Origin: an uncultured Peptococcaceae bacterium
GTDB taxonomy: Bacteria > Bacillota > Peptococcia > Peptococcales > Peptococcaceae
NCBI GenBank assembly: GCA_937976375.1
Contig: CALJRU010000047.1
Location: 1-27,781, forward strand
DNA: 27,781 bases
Direction: 5' to 3'
The position numbers and the translations under genes were made by a program. Below, piece after piece: positions 7,841 to 17,013 of the stretch (position 1 is the first letter of the stretch; every line of letters begins with the position of its first letter). The notes beneath the pieces were generated by a model. It saw nothing but the letters and a program-made list of their open reading frames with translations, made no database searches and had not been told where the DNA came from.

Positions 7841-9096
7841 TGTTGCCCCTCCTTCCGCTTAATACCATAAAATCTTGGAGTTTTTATCACGCCGCCTTTT
7901 ACAAGATTCCGTAAAATAAAACGTGTAAAACTAATTGCTGTAAACAAGCTTAAAATAATACCAATAGCCAAAGTTACAGCAAAGCCTCTAATGGACCCCG
8001 TGCCAAGAAGCATCAACACAAAAGTAGCAATCAACGTTGTCACGTTAGAATCAAGAATGGTTATAAATGCTTTTTTGAATCCTGAGTCAGTTGCAACACG
8101 TACTGTTTTTCCTGCCTTTAATTCTTCACGAATACGTTCGTAAATCAAAACATTTGCGTCCACTGCCATACCAATAGACAGCAAGAATGCTGCAATGACT
8201 TGTAACGTAATCGTTGAGCGAATAAGAATCAAGGCACCTGCTAATAAAATAGCATAGAGCACCAAAGATACTACTGCAATGAAACCTGGTCCACGATAAA
8301 TTGCCAAGAGAAACAGGGCCAATAAAATACAGCCAATGATTGCCGCCTGCAAACTTTGTGCAATCGCATCTGGACCAAGCTGAGCACCAACAGTATTCTG
8401 CTCAACAATTTCCAAATCAACTGGCAATGCACCGGAATTTAACTGAATCGCAAGATTCGATGCATCTTCATACGTTGAAAAGCCACCGGAAATAGCAGCC
8501 TGTCCATTGGTAATTGGTTCGACAATACTAGGCGCTGAAATCACCTGATCATCCAAAACAATGGCGATGGCACGATTCTGATCACCTTCACTGTACTTAT
8601 TGCAAAGGTCTTCTGTTGCATTTTTGAATGCTTCTGCGCCTTCATCGTCAAACGCAATATTTACAACAAAACGTTTGTTGGCATCTGTAGCCTGATCGTC
8701 AGTTTTTGCCTGCGCATCTTTTAAATGCGACCCATCAACAACCACTTCACCGGTATCAACGCGAATAAATTGCATTTTCGCGGTCGAACCAATGGTTCGT
8801 ACTGCTTCTTCTGGATCAGCGACCCCTGGCAGTTCAACAGCGATACGATTATCACCTTCTAATCGAACATCAGGTTCCGAAACCCCCAGCCCATTGATAC
8901 GATTGTTAATAATGGAAATGGCTCCCATCATGTCCTCTTTAGAAGTGCCTTCTGGTGCTTCTAATCGGACCAACACGCCCCCCTGCAAATCGAGACCAAG
9001 ATTTGCATGATCACGATAAACAGGAACCAAGGCAACCGCGGCAACTACGATCGCTAAAATGACCGCAACCACCACTGCAACTCTACCTCGTTGCAT
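7837..9096 (-). CDS. secD: Protein translocase subunit SecD
   Basis: SecD is the larger partner of SecF. The 419-residue protein has an N-terminal span (about 6-26), the DLQGGVLVRLE motif near 35-45, a shortened periplasmic P1 domain (about 45-235) and a cluster of C-terminal spans, with the family signature GMAVDANVLIYERIREE. The length suits a compact Gram-positive-type SecD; the proteobacterial form is about 615. AGGAGG lies upstream of the ATG. It follows yajC, but a terminator separates them and a TATAAT lies upstream at 9138-9143, so it may have its own promoter. Confidence 0.97.
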   Translation of the reverse strand: MQRGRVAVVVAVILAIVVAAVALVPVYRDHANLGLDLQGGVLVRLEAPEGTSKEDMMGAISIINNRINGLGVSEPDVRLEGDNRIAVELPGVADPEEAVRTIGSTAKMQFIRVDTGEVVVDGSHLKDAQAKTDDQATDANKRFVVNIAFDDEGAEAFKNATEDLCNKYSEGDQNRAIAIVLDDQVISAPSIVEPITNGQAAISGGFSTYEDASNLAIQLNSGALPVDLEIVEQNTVGAQLGPDAIAQSLQAAIIGCILLALFLLAIYRGPGFIAVVSLVLYAILLAGALILIRSTITLQVIAAFLLSIGMAVDANVLIYERIREELKAGKTVRVATDSGFKKAFITILDSNVTTLIATFVLMLLGTGSIRGFAVTLAIGIILSLFTAISFTRFILRNLVKGGVIKTPRFYGIKRKEGQQ

Positions 9097-9137
9097 GAGT
9101 CAATCCCTCCTAAATATTGTTTTTTTAATCACGACTT

Positions 9138-9143
9138 ATTATA
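9138..9143 (-). promoter_or_regulatory. Possible -10 element for secD-secF
   Basis: A perfect TATAAT on the minus strand lies between the yajC terminator and secD, about 42 bases before the start codon. No good -35 box is seen at 16-18 bases, so this is a weak call. Its value is that the terminator upstream implies a promoter here. Confidence 0.4.
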
Positions 9144-9166
9144 TGATAATTGAACCTTAAATAAAA

Positions 9167-9199
9167 GCAAAAAATGAGCTGCGTTGACGCAGCTCATTT
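9167..9199 (-). terminator. Intrinsic terminator after yajC
   Basis: Perfect 12-bp stem, arms 9172-9183 and 9188-9199, with a 4-base loop. On the minus strand the stem runs into a T-rich stretch (TTTTTTGCTTTTATTT). It lies 45 bases past the yajC stop and splits yajC from secD. Confidence 0.85.
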
Positions 9200-9243
9200 G
9201 AAAAGTCGCATCCTTGTTCAGTTTTCCTGAAACACTGTTGCTC

Positions 9244-9675
9244 TCAATTTTTTTCTTCGACCTTTTTCTCTTCAGCATCTTCAACCGCTTCAGTCGCTTC
9301 TTCCGCTTCTTCAGCAGCTTCGTTCTGTTCTACGCTTTCGATTTCTTCAGCATCTTCCTCTGGCAATTCATCCGTTTCATCTTCTACATCATCTTCTTGA
9401 AGAACAGTTGCCACATACTGACGATTTAATTCGATCACGAGACCATCTGCAATCTCAACATAAATATAGGTATCGTTGAGATCTCTCACATAACCCGTAA
9501 TCCCGCCAACGGTTAAAATACGGTCATCAATCTTAAGCGCATTCAGCATCTGCTTATGCTTATCTTGATGTTTCTTTTGTGGTCTGATCATTAAGAAGTA
9601 CAGTAATGCTGCCAATGCGATAATATAGATCAACATAAAACCACCATTGCCAGAACCGATAATAATTTGGTTCAC
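9244..9675 (-). CDS. yajC: Preprotein translocase subunit YajC
   Basis: A small single-span membrane protein that associates with SecDF. In this 143-residue version the span is about residues 12-34 (GFMLIYIIALAALLYFLMI), followed by the family signature RPQKKHQDKHKQML, then an SH3-like region (LKIDDRILTVGGITGYV) and an acidic tail. The last 45 or so residues are almost entirely Glu, Asp, Ala and Val, longer than in most YajC (about 90-110 residues). The start is a GTG with AGGAGGG eight bases upstream; a longer frame runs back into that site. A candidate promoter lies just upstream. Confidence 0.92.
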   Translation of the reverse strand: MNQIIIGSGNGGFMLIYIIALAALLYFLMIRPQKKHQDKHKQMLNALKIDDRILTVGGITGYVRDLNDTYIYVEIADGLVIELNRQYVATVLQEDDVEDETDELPEEDAEEIESVEQNEAAEEAEEATEAVEDAEEKKVEEKN

Positions 9676-9700
9676 TTTGTTTTCCCTCCTCGTCACAAGA

Positions 9701-9728
9701 ATAATACTATCTTACAACATTTTGTCTA
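9701..9728 (-). promoter_or_regulatory. Possible promoter for yajC
   Basis: TAGACA (9723-9728) and TATTAT (9701-9706) are separated by 16 bases, with one mismatch to consensus in each. They lie in the 62-base gap between tgt and yajC, where no terminator is seen, so yajC may be read both from upstream and from here. Confidence 0.45.
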
Positions 9729-9737
9729 ATAATTGAA

Positions 9738-10850
9738 CTACATTTTATAGTTATCAAAAAAATGTTGCCGAAACTCAACATATCGATCTTGACGAATTGC
9801 TTCACGCAACTCTGCCATGAGATGATTAAGGAAATATATATTGTGAATAGAAATCAATCGATACGCCAACATTTCATTTGCCTTGAATAAATGACGAATA
9901 TATGCCTTCGTAAAATTCCGGCACGCGTAACAATTGCAGCCTTCTTCCAACGGTGTTGTATCCTTAAAATATTGCTGATTTTTTATGCTTAATCGGCCAT
10001 GTCTTGTCCAAAAAGCACCATGACGTGCGATACGTGTTGCCTGAACACAGTCGAACATATCAATGCCATAACCAACCGCTTCAACAAGATTGTCAGGATT
10101 GCCAACGCCCATTAAATAATGTGGCTTCTTTTCAGGAATATACGGCACTGTTTCTTCTAAAAGATGGTACATGGTTTCATTTGGTTCTCCAACGCTTAAA
10201 CCACCAATGCCAAAACCAGGCAAATCAAACGCCGTAATTTGTTCAATGCTCAACTTACGTAGGTCTGAATACATACCCCCTTGTACGATGCCAAACAACG
10301 CTTGGCGTTGTGGATCCACCTGCGCCTTTACACAGCGCTCCAACCACCGAGTCGTGCGCTCCAAAGAATTCTTTGTGTATGTTCGGTCGGCCGTGTGAGG
10401 GATGCATTCATCAAATGCCATAATAATGTCTGCACCTAATGCATTTTCAATTTCCATGACGGACTCTGGGGTAAATAAATGTTTTGAACCATCCAAATGC
10501 GAACGAAACATAACACCTTCTTCAGTAATTTTACGCAGATCACCAAGGCTAAAAACTTGAAAACCGCCGCTATCCGTTAAAATTGGCCGATCCCAATTCA
10601 TAAAAGTATGCAGTCCACCCAGCTCTTTGATCAGCTCATGGCCTGGTCGCAAATAAAGATGATAGGTATTCGATAAAATAATCTGTGATTCGGCATCTTT
10701 TAACTCATCTGGCGTAAGGGTTTTTACTGCCGCTTGGGTACCAACCGGCATAAAGGTTGGTGTTTCAATGTCGCCATGCGGCGTGGATAATTTACCAACA
10801 CGAGCAGCAGAATGGCTGCATTTTTTTTCAATTTCAAATTCAAAACTCAT
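9738..10850 (-). CDS. tgt: tRNA-guanine(34) transglycosylase
   Basis: Exchanges guanine 34 of tRNAs with GUN anticodons for preQ1 in queuosine synthesis. The 370-residue protein has the substrate-binding aspartate motif ILTDSGGFQVFSL near residue 90, the nucleophile region in GIDMFDCVQATRIARHG near 260-276, and a C-terminal zinc site CNCYACRNFTKAYIRH. The length matches bacterial Tgt. Its ATG overlaps the queA stop (ATGA), with AGGAG upstream, so it is coupled to the next enzyme of the pathway. The candidate substrate tRNA-His(GTG) is encoded at 25479-25553 in this window. Confidence 0.98.
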   Translation of the reverse strand: MSFEFEIEKKCSHSAARVGKLSTPHGDIETPTFMPVGTQAAVKTLTPDELKDAESQIILSNTYHLYLRPGHELIKELGGLHTFMNWDRPILTDSGGFQVFSLGDLRKITEEGVMFRSHLDGSKHLFTPESVMEIENALGADIIMAFDECIPHTADRTYTKNSLERTTRWLERCVKAQVDPQRQALFGIVQGGMYSDLRKLSIEQITAFDLPGFGIGGLSVGEPNETMYHLLEETVPYIPEKKPHYLMGVGNPDNLVEAVGYGIDMFDCVQATRIARHGAFWTRHGRLSIKNQQYFKDTTPLEEGCNCYACRNFTKAYIRHLFKANEMLAYRLISIHNIYFLNHLMAELREAIRQDRYVEFRQHFFDNYKM

Positions 10851-11887
10851 TGTTTTTCTCCTGGATTTATGAACATGGCATCCCCAAAGGAAAAGAAACG
10901 ATAACGTTGAGCGACCGCTTCTTTATACGCATTCAAAATCAGTTTCCGATCAGAAAGGGCACTAACAAGCATCATTAAAGTAGATTTTGGAAGATGAAAG
11001 TTCGTAATTAAACCATCAACAATCTGCCATTTGTAACCCGGATAAATAAAAATATTTGTCCAGCCACTGCCTGCAACCAATTTTCCATCTTGAGCGGCAC
11101 TTTCCAAGGCTCGTGTTGAAGTCGTGCCGACTGATATGATACGACGTCCTTCATTTTTTGCTTTATTGATATGCTCGGCTGTATCTTTGCTGATCTCATA
11201 GTACTCTGAATGCATTTCATGATCTTCAATGTTTTCTTCATTGACTGGTTTAAAGGTGCCCAGACCAACATGAAGCAATACTTCTTCAATTTCAACGCCT
11301 TTTTTTCTCAGTGTTTCTAAAAGTTCTTTCGTAAAATGCAAGCCTGCCGTAGGCGCAGCCGCCGAGCCATCAACTTTAGCATATACCGTTTGGTAACGAT
11401 TTTGATCTTCCAGTTGTTCATGAATGTAAGGTGGCAGCGGCATAGTTCCTAATTCTTCAAGAATCTCCTCGAAAATTCCCTCAAAATGGAAAGTGATTTT
11501 TCGACCCGCACTGGTATTGGCGACCACTTCACCTTTCAATTTTCCTTCTCCAAAATCAATCACTGTACCAACTTTAGCACGCTTGCCAGGATGTACCAAC
11601 ACTTCCCATGTATTTGGTAACGTCTCGTCTCGTTTCAATAACAAAACTTCTATTTTTGCCGTGCCACCTTCTTTTGTACCAAAAATACGCGCTGGAATAA
11701 CTTTGGTATTGTTTATTACCAATACATCTCCAGCATGAAGGTAGTCAACGATATCTTTGAACACACGATGTTCAATAGCCCCCGTTTTCTTATCCATTAC
11801 GAGCAAACGCGAATGATCACGTTTTTCTGCCGGATGTTGCGCTATCAATTCTGTTGGTAATTCATAATCAAAATCACTTGTCTTCAT
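10847..11887 (-). CDS. queA: S-adenosylmethionine:tRNA ribosyltransferase-isomerase
   Basis: Transfers and rearranges the ribosyl group of SAM onto preQ1 in tRNA to give epoxyqueuosine. The 346-residue protein opens with the typical MKTSDFDYELPTELIAQHP and has the SRLLV segment, the PLPPYIHE motif, and the C-terminal TNFHLPKSTLMMLVSA, all family signatures. A longer frame exists upstream but lies inside ruvB; the inner ATG fits the family N-terminus and leaves a 14-base overlap with ruvB. The candidate GGAGGGG is about 12 bases upstream, a little far. It is followed by tgt with a 4-base overlap. Confidence 0.97.
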   Translation of the reverse strand: MKTSDFDYELPTELIAQHPAEKRDHSRLLVMDKKTGAIEHRVFKDIVDYLHAGDVLVINNTKVIPARIFGTKEGGTAKIEVLLLKRDETLPNTWEVLVHPGKRAKVGTVIDFGEGKLKGEVVANTSAGRKITFHFEGIFEEILEELGTMPLPPYIHEQLEDQNRYQTVYAKVDGSAAAPTAGLHFTKELLETLRKKGVEIEEVLLHVGLGTFKPVNEENIEDHEMHSEYYEISKDTAEHINKAKNEGRRIISVGTTSTRALESAAQDGKLVAGSGWTNIFIYPGYKWQIVDGLITNFHLPKSTLMMLVSALSDRKLILNAYKEAVAQRYRFFSFGDAMFINPGEKQ

Positions 11888-12953
11888 TTGTTTTAATATC
11901 CCCTCCATCTTCAGCAGCAAAGATTTCCATTTGCTGTCTGTCCTCAAGCATTTTCTTTGGCATCGGTTTACCAAAATGCTGATACGCTTTTTCTGTCGCA
12001 ACGCGTCCTCGTGGCGTGCGCGCAAGAAAGCCTTCCTGCAGAAGATACGGCTCACAGACATCCTCTAAGGTTACACGTTCTTCTCCAATGCTTGCTGCCA
12101 AAGTGTCTAAACCTACTGGTCCACCTTTATATTGTTCCATAATGGTTAACAGCAGATCTCTGTCCAACTTGTCCAATCCTGCGGCATCTACTTCTAAGCG
12201 ATCCAACGCGTAACTCGCAATATCAACATCAATGATGCCCTGACCTTCAACCTGTGCAAAATCTCTCACTCGATTGAGAAGGCGGTTGGCAATACGAGGC
12301 GTTCCCCTTGAACGGCTGGCTATAAGCCGTGCACCATCGTCTTTTACAGGAATCTCCAGGTATCTCGCATTGATATTGATGATCTGCGCCAATTCTTCTA
12401 CAGAATAAAACTGCAAGCGTTCAATAATGCCAAAGCGATCCCTCAAAGGAGAAGACAGACTACCTGCTCGAGTTGTCGCACCAATCAATGTGAATGGTGG
12501 CAAGTCCATGCGCAAACTGCGCGCGCTTGGTCCTTTGCCGATAATGATATCCAATACATAGTCTTCCATAGCTGAATAAAGCACTTCTTCAACCGCACGA
12601 TTCAAACGATGAATTTCATCAATGAATAGTAAATCATAGGGCTGCAAATTGGTCAAGAGCGCAACAAGATCCCCTGGACGTTCAATGCTCGGTCCAGAGG
12701 TAATATGAATATTCACTTCCATCTCATTGGCAATAATCTGTGCCAATGTTGTTTTTCCCAATCCAGGCGGTCCATAAAATAAGCAGTGATCCAAGGCTTC
12801 ACCACGCACCCTGGCAGCTTCAACATACACTTTCAGCTTGGTTTTTACTCGATTCTGTCCGATATAGTCACTAAACCGCTTTGGGCGCAAGTTTTTTTGT
12901 ATCTTTACATCCTCGAGAATTTCATTCGAGGAAATAATTCTTTCTTCAAGCAT
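11874..12953 (-). CDS. ruvB: Holliday junction branch migration ATPase RuvB
   Basis: The AAA+ motor that drives branch migration with RuvA. The 359-residue protein has Walker A GPPGLGKTT (61-69), Walker B LLFIDEIHRL near 110-118, sensor 1 LIGATTRAG, the arginine finger region LSSPLRDRFG, and the winged-helix C-terminal domain ending FLARTPRGRVATEKAYQHFG. About 25 extra polar residues follow the usual end. GAGAGGG lies seven bases upstream of the ATG and there is a 3-base gap after ruvA. Confidence 0.98.
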   Translation of the reverse strand: MLEERIISSNEILEDVKIQKNLRPKRFSDYIGQNRVKTKLKVYVEAARVRGEALDHCLFYGPPGLGKTTLAQIIANEMEVNIHITSGPSIERPGDLVALLTNLQPYDLLFIDEIHRLNRAVEEVLYSAMEDYVLDIIIGKGPSARSLRMDLPPFTLIGATTRAGSLSSPLRDRFGIIERLQFYSVEELAQIININARYLEIPVKDDGARLIASRSRGTPRIANRLLNRVRDFAQVEGQGIIDVDIASYALDRLEVDAAGLDKLDRDLLLTIMEQYKGGPVGLDTLAASIGEERVTLEDVCEPYLLQEGFLARTPRGRVATEKAYQHFGKPMPKKMLEDRQQMEIFAAEDGGDIKTNEDK

Positions 12954-12956
12954 CGT

Positions 12957-13571
12957 TTACCCTCTCGATAAATACTGCAACGCTTTTCTAAGAGCAACGT
13001 TCACATCGTTTTCTTCTAACACATCTGTCGCTTCGTACATTTCTTTAATCTCATGAGAACGATATCCCAGAGCGATCAATGCATCTGACAGATCTTTTTC
13101 AATGGCGCTTTCCTGTGTTACTTTCTTTGGTGTTTGCTGTACTGGGGCTTCCTGTGCAACCAAAGGAAATTCTTTTACAATTTTTTCCTTCAACTCTAAA
13201 ATAAGCCGAGCTGCTGTTTTTTTCCCGATTCCCGGCAAAGATGAAAGTAGTTTTTCATCTTCAGCAGAGATAGCCGTTATGATTCCTTGAGGTGTTGCAA
13301 CCCCTAACATCTGCATGGCACTTTTGGGGCCAATGCCCGATACACCAATTAAAACATTAAACAGCTTTTTTTCTAAACTGCTGCTAAAACCATAAAGACC
13401 AATTTCGTTTTCACGAACATGCATATATGTGTGAATTTCAACTTCATCACCAATATTAAACAAAGTTTCGCCATCATTTGGCATCATCACTTCAAAGCCG
13501 ACGCCACCAACAAGAACGGTGACCATTTGCCCCTCTGCAGCGACAATTGTTCCTTTCAAAAAGCCAATCAT
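12957..13571 (-). CDS. ruvA: Holliday junction branch migration protein RuvA
   Basis: Binds four-way junctions as a tetramer and recruits RuvB. The 204-residue protein has the N-terminal OB-fold (MIGFLKGTIV), two helix-hairpin-helix motifs (VSGIGPKSAMQML and LPGIGKKTAARLI) and a C-terminal RuvB-binding domain (EKDLSDALIALGYRSHEI). GGAGG precedes the ATG. Order ruvC-ruvA-ruvB with gaps of 12 and 3 bases points to one transcript. Confidence 0.98.
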   Translation of the reverse strand: MIGFLKGTIVAAEGQMVTVLVGGVGFEVMMPNDGETLFNIGDEVEIHTYMHVRENEIGLYGFSSSLEKKLFNVLIGVSGIGPKSAMQMLGVATPQGIITAISAEDEKLLSSLPGIGKKTAARLILELKEKIVKEFPLVAQEAPVQQTPKKVTQESAIEKDLSDALIALGYRSHEIKEMYEATDVLEENDVNVALRKALQYLSRG

Positions 13572-13583
13572 GCAATTCCTCCA

Positions 13584-14063
13584 TTATAACAAACCCGAAC
13601 GACTATGCGCATGACAAATTGCAATCGCCAATGCATCTGCAGCATCATCAGGTTTTGGCAATTCAGGTAGTTTCAAAAAGTTTTGCACCATATACTGTAT
13701 TTGCTTTTTCTCTGCATGACCAAAACCAACCAACGCTTGTTTAACCTGCATTGGCGTATATTCTCCGATCGGCAGTTTTTCTTGTGCCAAACGCAACAAA
13801 AGAACACCACGCGCCTGACCTACAGTAATGCCCGTCGTTGCATTACGCCCAAAATACAATTTCTCAACGGCCACTTCATCTGGATGATATTGACGAATGA
13901 TTTGACTCAAATCATCATAAATTACCTCCAGTCGCTGAGGCATATCCATATCAGGTTTTGTGATAATCGTTCCATAGGCAACACAGCTAATCTTAAAATT
14001 CGTCATGCGAATCACTCCATATCCCGTTGTTGCCGTACCGGGGTCTAACCCAAGAATGATCAT
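13584..14063 (-). CDS. ruvC: Crossover junction endodeoxyribonuclease RuvC
   Basis: Resolves Holliday junctions by symmetric cleavage. The 159-residue RNase H-fold nuclease shows its catalytic acids in order: GLDPGTATTGYG (Asp7), VAVEKLYFGRN (Glu near 66) and PKPDDAADALAIAICH (two Asp near 139-143). GAGGTG precedes the ATG. It begins 19 bases after trkH with no terminator between, so it probably shares a transcript with the Trk genes. Confidence 0.98.
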   Translation of the reverse strand: MIILGLDPGTATTGYGVIRMTNFKISCVAYGTIITKPDMDMPQRLEVIYDDLSQIIRQYHPDEVAVEKLYFGRNATTGITVGQARGVLLLRLAQEKLPIGEYTPMQVKQALVGFGHAEKKQIQYMVQNFLKLPELPKPDDAADALAIAICHAHSRSGLL

Positions 14064-14082
14064 TCGTCCACCTCATTTTCTA

Positions 14083-15525
14083 TCAGTGCTTGATATTTTT
14101 CGGAATAAACAGCACCAATACAGTATATAATTCCAAACGTCCAAAAAGCATCAAAACACAATAATAGGCTTTTAAAACAGCCGGAAGCGTTGCAAAAGGC
14201 TCTGTTGGTCCATATGCACCGAAAGATGGGCCACTATTGCAAATACAGGTCAGCGAAGTTGTAAATGCTTCCAATAGCGGCAAACCAACTGCTGATGCGA
14301 TAAATGTTGAGAGAACAATGATCAGCACAAAAAGAAATACATATACCGCAACATTGATTATGACACGATTAGGAATCACATTTCCATTGATTTTTAAACT
14401 TGTAACCATTCGAGGATGCAGCATATTTCGCAATTCATTTCGTGTTTGGCGCATCAATATCATGATACGTTCAAGTTTCACACCGCCCGCTGTCGAACCT
14501 GCGCAACCTCCCATAAAAATAATCATCAGAACCATTAGCTGCAAGACCGGAGGCCAAAGATCATAGTCAACAGTGACGAAACAGGTTGATGAGAATAAAG
14601 CAATAACATTAAATAATGCCATGCGAATGGTTTCTAGCAATCCATATTCCCCTTCCGGGTACAGCACTGCTACAATCAAAAAGGAAAAGAAAAAGATCAT
14701 GCCTACATAAAAACGCCACTCTCCGTTTTTCCAAAAAATGCTTAAATCATGACGCCGGAAGACACGATAATAAAGCGCAAAACTGCATGCTGACAAAAAC
14801 ATGAACAGCATAGTAACCCATTGAACACTTTGCTGTGAAAATGCCAGTATTCCTGCATTACGTGTTGAATAACCACCCGTAGAAATCGTACTCATTGCAT
14901 GATTAACAGCATCAAATACGCCCATCCCGCAGCAAAGCAATGCAACAAAATTAAGCAGCGTTAAGATCAAATAGACAATCCAAAGTATTTTTGCTGAATC
15001 GCTGCTTCGAGGGCTTAACTTTTCCTTCACTGGGCCTGTTACTTCAGCATTTAACAATTGTGTACTGCCACTAACACCAGAAAGCATTGCAACAAAAAGG
15101 ACGACAATCCCCATCCCGCCAAGCCATTGCGTCATGCTGCGCCACAACAGAATACTTCGCGGCAAGCTCTCTACATCAGCCAAAACGGTGATGCCTGTTG
15201 CTGTAAATCCCGACAACGTCTCAAAAAACGCATCCAAATAGCTTGGGAAGTAGCCACTCATGGTCATTGGCAGCGAACCAAAAAAAGAAGCACACAGCCA
15301 GGCCAATGTAACCAGCATGAATCCATCTCGAATTCGCATAAGCCGTCTTGCCCCATGACCAATTCCTAAAAAAATACATCCACAGATTAAGGTCACTATA
15401 ATAGCTAAAATATAGATATTCTGAATGTGCTCGTTGTCATAGATACTCATCATCAAAGGAACACACATTGATAATCCCACTAAAATGATAAGTTCTCCCA
15501 AAAAACCTATAATTGTACGACTCAC
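14083..15525 (-). CDS. trkH: Trk-type potassium transporter membrane subunit TrkH
   Basis: The pore-forming subunit of the Trk K+ uptake system. The 480-residue membrane protein contains four M1-P-M2 repeats; the filter-like segments include SGFTATGITVL (first repeat), TISTGGYSTRNAG (second), GGCAGSTAGGVKLER (third) and TCICNSGPSFGAYGP (fourth). The start chosen is a GTG with GAGG nine bases upstream; a TTG at 15540 that overlaps the trkA stop has no ribosome binding site and is the alternative. It is read together with trkA, its cytoplasmic gating partner. Confidence 0.95.
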   Translation of the reverse strand: MSRTIIGFLGELIILVGLSMCVPLMMSIYDNEHIQNIYILAIIVTLICGCIFLGIGHGARRLMRIRDGFMLVTLAWLCASFFGSLPMTMSGYFPSYLDAFFETLSGFTATGITVLADVESLPRSILLWRSMTQWLGGMGIVVLFVAMLSGVSGSTQLLNAEVTGPVKEKLSPRSSDSAKILWIVYLILTLLNFVALLCCGMGVFDAVNHAMSTISTGGYSTRNAGILAFSQQSVQWVTMLFMFLSACSFALYYRVFRRHDLSIFWKNGEWRFYVGMIFFFSFLIVAVLYPEGEYGLLETIRMALFNVIALFSSTCFVTVDYDLWPPVLQLMVLMIIFMGGCAGSTAGGVKLERIMILMRQTRNELRNMLHPRMVTSLKINGNVIPNRVIINVAVYVFLFVLIIVLSTFIASAVGLPLLEAFTTSLTCICNSGPSFGAYGPTEPFATLPAVLKAYYCVLMLFGRLELYTVLVLFIPKNIKH

Positions 15526-15536
15526 TCTTAATCGCC

Positions 15537-16877
15537 TCAAATATTGATCAATTTTTCAACCTTTCTTACGGCTTTTTTCCCAACAAAAATTGTAATGCGG
15601 TCACCTGCCATAATCACATCTTCACCATTTGGAATAATGACATCATTATCACGATCAATTGATGAAATAATCACGCCTGATGGAAATGGAATATTTTTTA
15701 CCTTACACCCACAGATCTTGCGATGCTCTTTCTTTACAATTAAATCGATCACTTCTGCGCTGCCAGAATCAATCAGCGTTAACGACTCAAGCTTCCCCTT
15801 ACGGATCAATTTTAAAATGGCTTCACGCGTCAATGCTTGCGGATCAACAGCCACATCAATACCAACCGATTGAATCAAAGGCATATAATCTGTTCTTCGA
15901 ATTTGCGTAACGGTCTGCTTTGCACCCAATTGCGCACCCAATAAACAAGCCAAAATATTTAGTTTGTCATTATCTGTAGACGCCACCAAAATATCCACGT
16001 TACTTATGCCTTCCTCAGCAAGAATGTCTGCATCCCCAACATCACCATTAAGAACAATGGTTGTGTCCAACATGCCAGAAAGGAACTCGCAACGTTTCAA
16101 GTTCTGTTCAATAATTTTCACTTGAACATCCATTGGCTCCAATATCTTTGCTAAATAATACCCTAAGCGTCCACCGCCTAAGATCATTACTTTCTGAATC
16201 ACCTTGCGCTTAAACCCCAGCGAACGTTCGATTTCTTTCATATCAGATGTTTTTGTCATCAGAAAGATGAAATCATTGGCACGAATGATTTCATTCCCGT
16301 TTGGAATAATGAATTTTCCATCGCGCAAGACCGCCGTAATCAAAAACGGTTTCATTTTAGGCAAGTCCTTCAAGGCTTTTCCATTGATGGTGCTCTGCTC
16401 AGAAACTAGCAATTCTACCATCATTAACTTACGCTTGTCAAAATAATAAATGTTCTTTGCTTCAGGGATGCGAATATAATTTGAAATTGCTTCTGCAGTA
16501 ACCTGTTCTGGATTGATAAAAACGTCCACTTGCGGCATGTTCTCTTGTAAAGCAGCAATATCATTCGCATAATCAATATCACGCAAACGCGCAACAGTGC
16601 GTTTTGCACCAGCAAGTTTGGCAAACATGCATGATAACATGTTGATCTCATCACGATCTGTTACCGCAATAACCAGGTCTGCATTACCAATATCAATAGC
16701 ACGTTGCAAACGTGGGCTGGCACCATTACCGTTAACAACCTGCACGTCCAGCTTTTCATTAATAATATTACCACGTTCAATTTCAGGCTCAACCACAATG
16801 ACATCGTGTTCTTCGGCCGAAAGCATACGTGCCAGGCTGTAACCAACTTTTCCTGCGCCAATAATTACAATTCGCAT
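15537..16877 (-). CDS. trkA: Trk potassium uptake regulatory subunit TrkA
   Basis: The cytoplasmic NAD(H)/nucleotide-binding gate of TrkH. The 446-residue protein is a tandem of two RCK units. Each has a Rossmann RCK_N domain (IIGAGKVGYSLARML at about 4-18; ILGGGRLGYYLAKIL near 230-245) followed by an RCK_C domain (about 135-220 and 360-446). GAAGGGG lies upstream of the ATG. It is the first gene of the unit trkA-trkH-ruvCAB-queA-tgt-yajC. Length is typical. Confidence 0.97.
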   Translation of the reverse strand: MRIVIIGAGKVGYSLARMLSAEEHDVIVVEPEIERGNIINEKLDVQVVNGNGASPRLQRAIDIGNADLVIAVTDRDEINMLSCMFAKLAGAKRTVARLRDIDYANDIAALQENMPQVDVFINPEQVTAEAISNYIRIPEAKNIYYFDKRKLMMVELLVSEQSTINGKALKDLPKMKPFLITAVLRDGKFIIPNGNEIIRANDFIFLMTKTSDMKEIERSLGFKRKVIQKVMILGGGRLGYYLAKILEPMDVQVKIIEQNLKRCEFLSGMLDTTIVLNGDVGDADILAEEGISNVDILVASTDNDKLNILACLLGAQLGAKQTVTQIRRTDYMPLIQSVGIDVAVDPQALTREAILKLIRKGKLESLTLIDSGSAEVIDLIVKKEHRKICGCKVKNIPFPSGVIISSIDRDNDVIIPNGEDVIMAGDRITIFVGKKAVRKVEKLINI

Positions 16878-16908
16878 GATATCCCCTTCTTTAGAATGGT
16901 CTTATTTT

Positions 16909-16937
16909 AGTATAACAGACAATACTATGCTTGGAAA
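16909..16937 (-). promoter_or_regulatory. Likely promoter of trkA-trkH-ruv unit
   Basis: TTTCCA (16932-16937) and TATACT (16909-16914) with a 17-base spacer. The -10 is good and the -35 moderate. They lie between the engB terminator and trkA, the only wide gap in this part. Confidence 0.6.
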
Positions 16938-16963
16938 GATGCAATGGACGTCGTTCTTTTCAC

Positions 16964-17000
16964 ACAAAAAAGGATGCCTAACATTGACATCCTTTTTTGT
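16964..17000 (-). terminator. Intrinsic terminator of engB
   Basis: Arms 16964-16976 and 16988-17000 form a perfect 13-bp stem whose lower half is A/T, so that GGATG...CATCC is followed by TTTTTT. It sits 13 bases after the engB stop on the minus strand. Confidence 0.9.
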
Positions 17001-17013
17001 AAAACTACCCATT

